Notes under the pieces: model-generated
The model's input: only the letters and a program-made list of their open reading frames with translations
The model's database searches: none
Told to the model about the DNA's origin: nothing
In this document: positions 16,563 to 23,809 of the stretch, piece after piece
Layout: each line of letters begins with the position of its first letter
Position numbering within the stretch: the first letter of the stretch is position 1
Source: RPQJ01 sp035691185
GTDB lineage: Bacteria; Pseudomonadota; Gammaproteobacteria; Steroidobacterales; Steroidobacteraceae
Reading direction: 5' to 3'
Assembly: GCA_035691185.1 (NCBI GenBank)
Contig: DASSJN010000236.1
Location: forward strand, 1 to 36,953
DNA: 36,953 nt
Made by a program: the position numbers and the translations under genes

Positions 16563-18851
16563 ATGTCTGATAACCGCAACCTCTGGAAGGTCCTGGGAGC
16601 GATCATGCTGCTCTCGTTCGGGATCCTCCTGTTCCTGGGGCGTGAGATCTACCTCACGGCACCTCCCGTGCCGTCGGCCGTGCAGACGACGACGGGCGCC
16701 ACGCTGTTCACCAAGGACGACATCCAGACCGGCCGCGAAGTCTGGCAGACCGTCGGCGGCCAGCAGCTGGGCTCGATCTGGGGCCACGGCGGCTACGTCG
16801 CACCGGACTGGTCGGCCGACTGGCTGCACCGCGAAGCCACCGGACTGCTCGAGCTCTGGGCGACGCGCGAGCACGGCAAGTCGTACGACGCGCTCGATGC
16901 CGCGCAGCAGGGCGCGCTGAAAGCGAGGCTGCAGCAGGAAATCCGCACCAACTCGTACGACGCGACCACCGGCGTCGTGACCGTATCGGAAGATCGCGCC
17001 GCGGTGATCGCGCAGGTTGCGGATCACTACGAGGGCCTGTTCGGCTCCGCCCTCGAACTCAACACGCTGCGTTCGCAATACGCGATGAAGCAGGACACCG
17101 TCGTCGACCCGCAGCGTCGTGAAGCGCTCACGGCGTTCTTCTTCTGGACCTCCTGGTCGACCGCGACGAACCGCCCCAACGACGACGTCACCTACACCAG
17201 CAACTGGCCGTCCGAGCCGCTGATCGGCAACGTGCCGACGGCCCCGACGTTCATGTGGACGTTCGTCAGCATCTTCATGATGCTCGCCGGCATCGGCGCG
17301 CTCGCTTGGTATCACGCCTCGATCCAGGGCAAGGAACCGCACCCGGTCGTGCCCGACAGCGACCCGCTCAAGTCGCTCAAGCCGACGCCCTCGATGAAGG
17401 CGACGGCCAAGTACTTCTGGGTGGTGACGGCCCTGATCGTGCTGCAGGTCGTGCTCGGCGGCATCACGGCCCACTACGCCGTCGAAGGCCAGTCGTTCTA
17501 CGGCATCCCGCTCTCCGAGATCCTGCCCTACTCCGTCACGCGCAGCTGGCACTTGCAGCTCGCGGTGCTCTGGATCGCGACGGCGTGGCTCGCCACGGGC
17601 CTCTACATCGCGCCGGCCATCTCCGGGCACGAACCGAAGTTCCAGCGCGTCGGCGTCAATTTCCTGTTCACGTGCCTGCTCGTGATCGTCGTCGGCGCGC
17701 TCGGCGGACAGTGGTTCGCCGTGATGCAGAAGATGGGCCTCGGCGCCAACTTCTGGTTCGGCCACCAGGGTTACGAATACACCGACATCGGCCGCTTCTG
17801 GCAGATCTTCCTGTTCATCGGGCTGATGCTGTGGCTCGTGCTCGTCGGCCGCGCGTTGTGGCCGGCGCTCAAGCGCCGCGACGACAGCCGCTCGATCACC
17901 ATGCTGCTGTTCCTGTCGACGATCGCGATCGGCCTGTTCTACGGCGCGGGCCTGATGTGGGGCCGCAACACGCACCTGTCGATGGTCGAGTACTGGCGCT
18001 GGTGGGTCGTGCACCTGTGGGTCGAAGGTTTCTTCGAGGTCTTCGCGACCGCCGTCATCGCCTTCCTGTTCACGAAGCTGGGTCTCGTGCGCGGCAAGTC
18101 GGCGACCAGCGCCGTCCTGTTCGCGACGGTCATCTTCCTGACCGGCGGCGTGCTCGGCACCATGCACCACCTCTACTGGACGGGGACGCCGACCAGCGTG
18201 CTCGCATTCGGCGCCGCGTTCTCCGCGCTCGAGGTCGTGCCGCTCGTGCTGATCGGGTTCGAGGCCTACGAGAACTACAGGCACAGCAAGGCGAGGCCCT
18301 GGATCGCGGCATACCGCTGGCCGATCCTGTTCTTCGTGTCGGTGGCGTTCTGGAACCTGGTCGGTGCCGGCCTCTTCGGCTTCCTGATCAACCCGCCGCT
18401 CGCGCTGTACTACATGCAGGGCCTCAACACGACCCCGCTGCACGGCCACACCGCGCTGTTCGGCGTGTACGGCATGCTCGGCATCGGCCTGATGCTGTTC
18501 TGCCTGCGCGGCCTGAGCCGTACGGCGTTCTGGGACGAGAAGCTGCTCAAGGGAGCGTTCTGGACGCTGAACATCGGCCTCGCTGCGATGGCGCTGCTGT
18601 CGCTCGCCCCGGTCGGTCTGATCCAGGTGCACGCGGCCGTGACGCACGGCTTCTGGTACGCGCGTTCGGCCGAGTTCCTGCAACAGCCGCTGATGCAGAC
18701 GCTCGTGTGGCTGCGGATGCCGGGCGACGTCATCTTCAGCGTCGGCGTAGGCATCCTCGCACTCTTCGTCTTCCGGCTGTTCGTCGGCAAGAAGAAGCAG
18801 GACACCGTGGCGGTGGGGCCGCCGGCCGAAGCCGAACAGGCCGCCGGCTGA
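16563..18851 (+). CDS. norZ: Quinol-dependent nitric oxide reductase (single subunit)
   Basis: A 762-residue inner-membrane enzyme of the haem-copper oxidase superfamily that reduces 2 NO to N2O with electrons from quinol. After a first helix at residues 10-30 comes the hydrophilic periplasmic domain typical of qNOR, TGREVWQTVGGQQLGSIWGHG onward to about residue 215. This domain is the fused remnant of the NorC subunit and has no CXXCH, so it needs no cytochrome c donor. The catalytic NorB-like part has about 12-13 helices. H484 and E488 lie in WWVVHLWVEGFFE, with further conserved histidines in GVLGTMHHLYWTG and LHGHTALFGVYG. GGAG at 16552-16555, 7 nt before the ATG, fixes the start. A DNR-type promoter precedes it and a strong terminator follows. 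It removes the NO made by the nitrite reductase encoded 2.7 kb downstream. Confidence 0.96.
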   Translation: MSDNRNLWKVLGAIMLLSFGILLFLGREIYLTAPPVPSAVQTTTGATLFTKDDIQTGREVWQTVGGQQLGSIWGHGGYVAPDWSADWLHREATGLLELWATREHGKSYDALDAAQQGALKARLQQEIRTNSYDATTGVVTVSEDRAAVIAQVADHYEGLFGSALELNTLRSQYAMKQDTVVDPQRREALTAFFFWTSWSTATNRPNDDVTYTSNWPSEPLIGNVPTAPTFMWTFVSIFMMLAGIGALAWYHASIQGKEPHPVVPDSDPLKSLKPTPSMKATAKYFWVVTALIVLQVVLGGITAHYAVEGQSFYGIPLSEILPYSVTRSWHLQLAVLWIATAWLATGLYIAPAISGHEPKFQRVGVNFLFTCLLVIVVGALGGQWFAVMQKMGLGANFWFGHQGYEYTDIGRFWQIFLFIGLMLWLVLVGRALWPALKRRDDSRSITMLLFLSTIAIGLFYGAGLMWGRNTHLSMVEYWRWWVVHLWVEGFFEVFATAVIAFLFTKLGLVRGKSATSAVLFATVIFLTGGVLGTMHHLYWTGTPTSVLAFGAAFSALEVVPLVLIGFEAYENYRHSKARPWIAAYRWPILFFVSVAFWNLVGAGLFGFLINPPLALYYMQGLNTTPLHGHTALFGVYGMLGIGLMLFCLRGLSRTAFWDEKLLKGAFWTLNIGLAAMALLSLAPVGLIQVHAAVTHGFWYARSAEFLQQPLMQTLVWLRMPGDVIFSVGVGILALFVFRLFVGKKKQDTVAVGPPAEAEQAAG

Positions 18852-18875
18852 GGAGCTAAGCTTCTCGTCCCGGGG

Positions 18876-18910
18876 CAGCGGGCGTCCGCAAGGGCGCCCG
18901 CTGTCTTTTT
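18876..18910 (+). terminator. Intrinsic terminator after norZ
   Basis: CAGCGGGCG (18876-18884) pairs perfectly with CGCCCGCTG (18895-18903). The stem can extend by two pairs, one of them G-U, and TCTTTTT follows at 18904-18910. It lies 24 bp after the norZ stop and separates norZ from the nnrS transcript. Confidence 0.88.
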
Positions 18911-18942
18911 GCACCCGCCCTCGGATATTTTCTGCCGCACGC

Positions 18943-20178
18943 ATGAACGCACCGACCGCCTCCCCGACCCGGGTGCCGCTGCTCGCAGCGCCGCACCGGA
19001 CGCTCTTCTTCGCCGGCCTGCTGAGCCTGCTCGCAGCCACCGCGGCGTGGGGCCTGCACCTCGCCGCAAGGTATTACGGCACACCCGCGCTCGCGCTCGT
19101 GCTCCAGCCCGCGCCGATCTGGGCGCATGCGTACCTGATGCTGGTCGCCGTGTTCCCGACGATCTTCTTCGGCTTCCTGTTCACGGTGTTCCCGCGCTGG
19201 ATGAACGGCCCGCTCGTGACCCGCCGCGAGTACGCCGCGACCGCGTTGCTGTTCGTGGCCGGCACGTCGTCGTGGCTCGTCGGCACCGTTGCCGGGTCGC
19301 CCTGGCTGCTGCTCGCGTGCGCACTGCACGGGGTCGCGCTCGGTGTGGCGTTGTTCGCACTGTTTCGCGTACTGCTCGCGGCGCCGCAGGTCGTTTCACA
19401 CGCCGTCGTCGTGCTCGTGGCCCTGTGCGTGCAGTTCGTCGCGCTCGTCGGGTTCGCCTACGGTATCGCCGAGTCGAACGATTTCGCGCTGCATTTCGCC
19501 GTGCGCGCCTCGCTCTGGGGCGGCCTGCTGCCGGTGTTCTTCGCGGTCTGCCACCGCATGATCCCGTTCTTCTCGCAAGGCGTGATCCGCGACTACGTGC
19601 CGTGGCGTCCGACGTGGGTCCTCGTCTCGGTCGTCGCACTCGCCTACGCGCGGCTGCTGCTCGGCACGACCGGAGCGCTCGCGCTGCTGCCGTTCGTCGA
19701 TGCAGCGCTCTTCCTGCTGACCGCGCTGTGTGCGCTGCGCTGGACGTCGCTCCGCGCGCGCGGCAACCCGCTGCTGTGGTCGCTCTATGCCGGGTTCGCC
19801 TGGCTGCCGCTCGCGGCGCTGCTGCAGACCGTGCGCGACGCGAGCTTCACGCTTACCGGCGAATGGGCGCTCGGCCGCGCCCCGATCCACGCGCTCGGCA
19901 TGGGATTCTTCGGCGGCATGCTGGTCGCGATGGTCACGCGCGTGACGATGGGCCACTCCGGCCGGCCGCTGCACATGGACCGGCTTACGCTCGCGTGCTT
20001 CCTGCTGCTCCAGGTCGGCGCGGCAAGCCGCGTGCTGAGCGAGGTGACGTCGGCGCCGGTGGCCGTGCAGTGGTTGCTGCTCGCCAGCCTCGCGCTCTGG
20101 CTCGGCGCCATCGCGGTCTGGGTCGGCCGCGTCGGCGGCATTTACCTCGCGCCGCGCATCGACGGTAGGCCCGGCTGA
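18943..20178 (+). CDS. nnrS: NnrS family haem-copper membrane protein
   Basis: A 411-residue polytopic membrane protein with about 12 helices. Family hallmarks are HRTLFFAG near residue 22, HAYLMLVAVFPTIFFGFLF near 62, CHRMIPFFSQGVI near 205 and IHALGMGFFGGMLVAMVTR near 310. NnrS proteins bind haem and copper. In denitrifiers they are tied to nitric oxide metabolism, and in some bacteria they protect iron proteins from NO, but the chemistry is not settled. The gene follows the norZ terminator, so it has its own start of transcription: TATTTT at 18926-18931 is a possible -10, leaving a leader of only a few nt. No clear Shine-Dalgarno site is visible. Its stop overlaps the sirB2 start by one base. 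Confidence 0.93.
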   Translation: MNAPTASPTRVPLLAAPHRTLFFAGLLSLLAATAAWGLHLAARYYGTPALALVLQPAPIWAHAYLMLVAVFPTIFFGFLFTVFPRWMNGPLVTRREYAATALLFVAGTSSWLVGTVAGSPWLLLACALHGVALGVALFALFRVLLAAPQVVSHAVVVLVALCVQFVALVGFAYGIAESNDFALHFAVRASLWGGLLPVFFAVCHRMIPFFSQGVIRDYVPWRPTWVLVSVVALAYARLLLGTTGALALLPFVDAALFLLTALCALRWTSLRARGNPLLWSLYAGFAWLPLAALLQTVRDASFTLTGEWALGRAPIHALGMGFFGGMLVAMVTRVTMGHSGRPLHMDRLTLACFLLLQVGAASRVLSEVTSAPVAVQWLLLASLALWLGAIAVWVGRVGGIYLAPRIDGRPG

Positions 20179-20573
20179 TGGCCGAGTGGTACGTCGCGCT
20201 GCGCCAGGCGCACATCACGTTCGCGGTCCTGTCGGTGTCGATCTTCGCGTTGCGCGGGCTTCTGATGCTCGCCGCTTCGCCGCACGCAAACTCGGCCTGG
20301 CTCAGGTATCCCTCGTACACCGTCGACACGCTGCTGCTGACGGCTGCGCTGATGCTGACCAACGTGATCCACCAGTACCCGTTCCAGGCCGGCTGGCTCA
20401 CGACGAAGGTCGGGCTGCTCGTCGTGTACGTCGTGCTCGGCAGCGTCGCGCTCAAGCGTGGCCGCACGCGGCGCCTGCGCGTCGGCGCGCTCGTCGCGGC
20501 GTTGCTGACGGTGGGCTTCCTGTTCACGGTCGCGCGCGCGCACCATCCGCTCGGCATTTTCGCCACGCTGTGA
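20178..20573 (+). CDS. sirB2: SirB2 family membrane protein
   Basis: A 131-residue membrane protein with four hydrophobic segments and the SirB2 pattern: an N-terminal HITFAVLSVSIFALRG, then TVDTLLLTAALMLTN followed by KVGLLVVYVVLGSVALKRGRT. The exact function of the family is unknown. The old name comes from an invasion-gene screen and does not describe its role. The ATG overlaps the nnrS stop (TGATG), so translation is probably coupled. Its place behind nnrS in an NO-detoxification block suggests an accessory to haem or NO handling, which is an inference from neighbours only. Confidence 0.85.
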   Translation: MAEWYVALRQAHITFAVLSVSIFALRGLLMLAASPHANSAWLRYPSYTVDTLLLTAALMLTNVIHQYPFQAGWLTTKVGLLVVYVVLGSVALKRGRTRRLRVGALVAALLTVGFLFTVARAHHPLGIFATL

Positions 20574-20616
20574 CCAAGCACGGTCAATAGGTACAAGCCG
20601 GCATCGTCCAGGGTTG

Positions 20617-20672
20617 GAAGTTTGCGTGTCGGCGGGGGCCTACACGCGAGCTCGCGCCGTGGTGCAAACTTC
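20617..20672. promoter_or_regulatory. Inverted repeat and palindrome in the dnr leader
   Basis: GAAGTTTGC (20617-20625) and GCAAACTTC (20664-20672) are perfect 9-bp inverted arms 38 bp apart. Between them lies a perfect 12-bp palindrome, CGCGAGCTCGCG (20645-20656). The right arm ends 5 bp before the dnr ATG. This could be an operator pair for looping or a leader stem covering the ribosome site, since no good Shine-Dalgarno sequence is visible. It does not fit the TTGA-N6-TCAA pattern, so autoregulation by the usual box is not evident. Confidence 0.45.
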
Positions 20673-20677
20673 GCGTC

Positions 20678-21376
20678 ATGACGGTCAATGACGCGACGAC
20701 GCTCGCCGGCATCCGTGCGCACCACCTGTTCGCGGGGCTGGCGCCACAGCAACTCCAGCGCCTGCTCGCGAGCGCGCACGTCGAGGACGTCGAATCGGGC
20801 CAGGTGATGTTCGACCGCGGTCAGCCCGCGAAGCACTTCTACATCGTGGTGGAAGGCCAGGTGAACCTCGTCCTCTATTCCAGGACGGGCGAGGAGAAGA
20901 TCGTGGACATCCTCGGTCCCGGCCAGAGTTTCGCCGAGGCCGTCATGTTCATGTCGGGGCCGCTGTACCCCGTCTCCGCGGTCGCCGCCGGGCCGTCGCG
21001 GGTCGCGCGCTTCTCCAGCACCGAATACGTCGCGATGCTGCGCGAAAGCCCGGAAACCTGCCTGCGCATGCTCGGCCACCTGAGCCAGCGCCTGCACATG
21101 CGCATCCGCGAGATCGAGTACCTCACGCTGGAAAGCGCCACCCATCGGCTGGTGCGCATGATCGAGGCCCGCCTGCCGCCAGGCAGCGACGGCCCTGCCG
21201 AGGTGCAGTTGCAGGAGTCGCGCCAGGAGATCGCCTCCCGGCTGTCGATGAAGCCCGAGACGCTGTCCCGCATCCTGCGCCAGCTCTCGGACAGCGGCAC
21301 CATCGAGGTGCACGGACGCAACCTCGTCGTGCCGAGCCGTGCCCGGCTCGTGTCCATCCTCGACGCGCAGGGCTAG
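20678..21376 (+). CDS. dnr: Crp/Fnr family regulator, DNR-like (NO/nitrogen oxide responsive)
   Basis: A 232-residue transcription regulator. Residues about 15-130 form the cyclic-nucleotide-type sensor fold (VMFDRGQPAKHFYIVVEGQVNLVLYS, then GEEKIVDILGPGQSFAEAVMF). A long dimer helix follows. The C-terminal helix-turn-helix is near 185-215, with SRQEIASRLSMKPETLSRILR as recognition region. The only cysteine is in ETCLRML, so the N-terminal [4Fe-4S] ligands of FNR/ANR are missing. That and the SRLSMKPETLSR helix match DNR proteins, which sense NO through haem and activate nir and nor genes. The recognition residues E and SR suit TTGA-N6-TCAA sites, three of which lie in this window. It sits between sirB2 and nirS on the same strand. 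The assignment to DNR rather than another NNR/FixK-like class is likely but not proven. Confidence 0.85.
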   Translation: MTVNDATTLAGIRAHHLFAGLAPQQLQRLLASAHVEDVESGQVMFDRGQPAKHFYIVVEGQVNLVLYSRTGEEKIVDILGPGQSFAEAVMFMSGPLYPVSAVAAGPSRVARFSSTEYVAMLRESPETCLRMLGHLSQRLHMRIREIEYLTLESATHRLVRMIEARLPPGSDGPAEVQLQESRQEIASRLSMKPETLSRILRQLSDSGTIEVHGRNLVVPSRARLVSILDAQG

Positions 21377-21406
21377 CGGCCGCGTCCACAACTTGCCGGG
21401 CCGCGC

Positions 21407-21448
21407 TTGACTCGGGTCAAGGCGCCCCTGTCGGCCCGCTCCTACACT
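21407..21448 (+). promoter_or_regulatory. DNR-type box and -10 of nirS
   Basis: TTGACTCGGGTCAA at 21407-21420 is a perfect TTGA-N6-TCAA match centred at 21413.5. TACACT at 21443-21448 (4 of 6 consensus positions) is the -10 and implies a start near 21455, exactly 41.5 bp from the box centre. The leader is about 48 nt and ends in AGGAG, 7 nt before the nirS ATG. Confidence 0.82.
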
Positions 21449-21503
21449 CCGGTTCACGCAGCGGTCGCAAGATCGCTTTCAGGGACCGACCAGGAGACGA
21501 AGA

Positions 21504-23672
21504 ATGGCTTCCCACGTACCCGGACGCAGAACCCTCCGCCTCGGCGGCTGGCTCGTAGCGCCACTGGCCGTGACGCTCGGCGTCGCGGCATTCGCACAGC
21601 AACCGTCCACGAGCGGCAGTTCGCCGCAGGTTCACCAGGCCGAAGTCGCGGCGGGGGCCGCCCCGAGCGCCGAGCGCCTGAAAGCCGGCGAGGACGTCTA
21701 CAAGATCGCCTGCATTGCCTGCCACCAGGCGACGGGTGAGGGCATGGCGGGGGTCTTCCCGCCGCTCGCCAAGTCGGACTTCCTGATGCGAAAACCCGAC
21801 CGGGCGGTCGGCATCGTCGTCCGCGGTCTCACCGGCGAAGTCACCGTCAACAATGTCAAGTACAACTCGGTCATGCCGGCCATGACGCAGTTGAGCGACC
21901 AGCAAGTCGCCGACGTCGTCACCTACGTGCTCAACTCGTGGGGCAACCACGGCGGCGCCGTCTCGGTCGAACGCGTCGCCGCCGAACGAGCGGCGGCGTT
22001 GAAGGAAGGCATCACGCCGATGTCGCCGACTCAGCACCCGACCACCGTCGGCGAAACGCAGTACGCGGGCACCTCGTCGCCCGCCGGCGCGGCAGGCGCA
22101 CAGGTGCGCGTCACGCCCGGCGCGCCCAACATGACCCTGGACGAGTTCGACCGCGCGCAGAAGATCTACTTCCAGCGCTGCGCGGGCTGCCACGGTGTGC
22201 TGCGCAAGGGCGCGACCGGCAAGCCGCTCACCCCGGACATCACGCAGCCCAAGGGCACCGAATATCTCAAGGTGTTCATCAACCAGGGCTCGCCGGCCGG
22301 CATGCCGAGCTGGGGCAAGTCGGGCGAACTCTCGCAGGACGAAGTGGACGTCATGGCCCGCTTCGTACAGCACGAGCCGCCGCAGCCGCCGGAATTCGGC
22401 ATGAAGGAGATCAAGAACACCTGGAAGGTGCTGATCCCGGTCGACAAGCGCCCGGCGGCGCAGCAGAACAAGTTCAACCTCGACAACATCTTCGCGGTGA
22501 CGCTGCGCGACACGGGCGAGGTGGCGCTGATCGACGGCGACACGAAGAAGATCATCAACGTGATCAAGACGGGCTACGCGGTGCACATCTCGCGCCTGTC
22601 CCACTCGCGCCGCTACGTCTACACGATCGGCCGCGACGGCAGGATCGACCTGATCGATCTCTACATGCCGATCCCCGACCGCGTGGCGGAAATCAAGATC
22701 GGGCTCGAAGCACGGTCCGTCGAGACGTCGAAGTACAAGGGCTTCGAGGACAAGTACGCGATCGCGGGCTCCTACTGGCCGCCGCAGTACACGATCATGG
22801 ACGGCGCGACGCTCGAGCCGCTCCGGGTCGTCTCGACGCGCGGCATGACCGTCGACACCCAGGAGTTCCACCCGGAGCCGCGCGTGGCGGCGATCGTCGC
22901 CTCGCACGAGCACCCGGAGTTCATCGTCAACGTGAAGGAGACCGGCCAGATCCTGCTCGTCAACTACGAGGACATCACCAACCTCAAGACGACGACGATC
23001 GGCGCCGCACGCTTCCTGCACGACGGCGGCTGGGACGTCACCAAGCGCTACTTCCTGACAGCGGCGAACCAGTCCGACAAGATCGCGGTGGTCGACTCGC
23101 GTGAACAGAAACTCACGGCGCTCGTCGACGTGGACAAGATCCCGCACCCGGGCCGCGGCGCGAACCTGACCGATCCGCAGTTCGGGCCGGTCTGGGTCAC
23201 CAGCGCGCTCGGCAACGAGAAAGTTACGCTGATCGGCACCGATCCCGAAGGCCACAAGGACCATGCGTGGAAGGTCGTTCGCGTGCTCAAGGGCCAGGGC
23301 GGCGGGTCGCTGTTCGTGAAGACTCACCCGAAGTCGAAGAACCTGTGGGTCGACACGCCGCTCAACCCGAACGAGAAGATCGCCCAGAGCATCGCGGTGT
23401 TCGACGTCACGAACTTCGACGCCGGCTACAAGGTGCTGCCGATCGCCGAATGGGCGAAGCTCGGCGAGGGCCCGAAGCGCGTCGTGCAACCCGAGTACAA
23501 CGCAGCCGGCGACGAGGTCTGGTTCTCCGTCTGGAACGGCAAGAACCAGAAATCGGCGATCGTCGTGGTCGACGACAAGACGCTCAAGCTCAAGAACGTC
23601 ATCGACGATTCGCGGATCGTGACCCCGACCGGGAAGTTCAACGTGCACAACACCGGCGAGGACGTCTACTGA
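21504..23672 (+). CDS. nirS: Cytochrome cd1 nitrite reductase with an extra N-terminal cytochrome c domain
   Basis: A 722-residue periplasmic enzyme reducing nitrite to NO. A signal peptide ends near A31 (VAAFA/Q). Residues about 58-148 form a first c-type domain, with haem site C70-I-A-C73-H74 and a likely methionine ligand in SVMPAM (124-127). A Ser/Gly/Ala/Pro-rich linker spans 150-208. Residues 212-292 are the normal NirS c-domain, with C226-A-G-C229-H230 and M267. From about 300 the d1 beta-propeller begins: H361 (YAVHISRLSHS) is the proximal haem d1 ligand, and H506 (FLHDGGWD) and H548 (PHPGRGAN) correspond to the two active-site histidines by a constant offset from the Pseudomonas enzyme. 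Usual NirS has 560-600 residues and one CXXCH. The extra domain resembles NirC and the c-domain tail of some copper NirK proteins. No d1-biosynthesis genes follow; two hairpins end the unit. Confidence 0.95.
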   Translation: MASHVPGRRTLRLGGWLVAPLAVTLGVAAFAQQPSTSGSSPQVHQAEVAAGAAPSAERLKAGEDVYKIACIACHQATGEGMAGVFPPLAKSDFLMRKPDRAVGIVVRGLTGEVTVNNVKYNSVMPAMTQLSDQQVADVVTYVLNSWGNHGGAVSVERVAAERAAALKEGITPMSPTQHPTTVGETQYAGTSSPAGAAGAQVRVTPGAPNMTLDEFDRAQKIYFQRCAGCHGVLRKGATGKPLTPDITQPKGTEYLKVFINQGSPAGMPSWGKSGELSQDEVDVMARFVQHEPPQPPEFGMKEIKNTWKVLIPVDKRPAAQQNKFNLDNIFAVTLRDTGEVALIDGDTKKIINVIKTGYAVHISRLSHSRRYVYTIGRDGRIDLIDLYMPIPDRVAEIKIGLEARSVETSKYKGFEDKYAIAGSYWPPQYTIMDGATLEPLRVVSTRGMTVDTQEFHPEPRVAAIVASHEHPEFIVNVKETGQILLVNYEDITNLKTTTIGAARFLHDGGWDVTKRYFLTAANQSDKIAVVDSREQKLTALVDVDKIPHPGRGANLTDPQFGPVWVTSALGNEKVTLIGTDPEGHKDHAWKVVRVLKGQGGGSLFVKTHPKSKNLWVDTPLNPNEKIAQSIAVFDVTNFDAGYKVLPIAEWAKLGEGPKRVVQPEYNAAGDEVWFSVWNGKNQKSAIVVVDDKTLKLKNVIDDSRIVTPTGKFNVHNTGEDVY

Positions 23673-23685
23673 GCGAACACCCTCA

Positions 23686-23716
23686 CCTCTCCCGGCCCAC
23701 GGCCAGCCGGGAGAGG
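23686..23716. repeat. Perfect inverted repeat, REP-like candidate
   Basis: CCTCTCCCGGC (23686-23696) and GCCGGGAGAGG (23706-23716) are 11-bp perfect arms with a 9-nt loop, 13 bp after the nirS stop. No T-run follows, so it is not a classical terminator. Intergenic CTCTCCC...GGGAGAG palindromes are a common type of dispersed repeat in some gammaproteobacteria. A partial match, CACCTCTCCCGG, occurs at about 14259-14270 inside pgl. Only one full copy is in the window. Confidence 0.6.
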
Positions 23717-23773
23717 TCGTCGCAGCCCTGACGCAGGCCGATGTTTTCCTCCCTAGCGCTGGCAAGCGCATTG

Positions 23774-23809
23774 CGGGCCCCGTGTCGACCAACCGGGGCC
23801 CGTTTTTTT
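23774..23809 (+). terminator. Intrinsic terminator after nirS
   Basis: CGGGCCCCG (23774-23782) pairs with CGGGGCCCG (23794-23802), an 11-nt loop, followed by seven T (23803-23809). It ends the nirS transcript and its T-run overlaps the stop codon of the convergent beta-lactamase gene. Confidence 0.9.

Noticed and set aside
16548..19040. 830-codon open frame on the minus strand
   Set aside because: It is antisense to norZ and rich in Arg, Glu, Gln and His without recognisable motifs. norZ has its own promoter, ribosome site, terminator and full set of family motifs.
20563..20592. TGACC...GGTCA pair before dnr as a Crp/Fnr box
   Set aside because: The half-sites are spaced by TGA-N10-TCA instead of TGA-N6-TCA, so it does not fit this regulator class.
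23686..23716. Reading the first palindrome after nirS as the terminator
   Set aside because: No T-run follows. A much better terminator lies 58 bp further on.
21417..23792. 791-codon open frame on the minus strand
   Set aside because: It is antisense to nirS, with a low-complexity Arg/Val/Asp-rich translation and no motifs.
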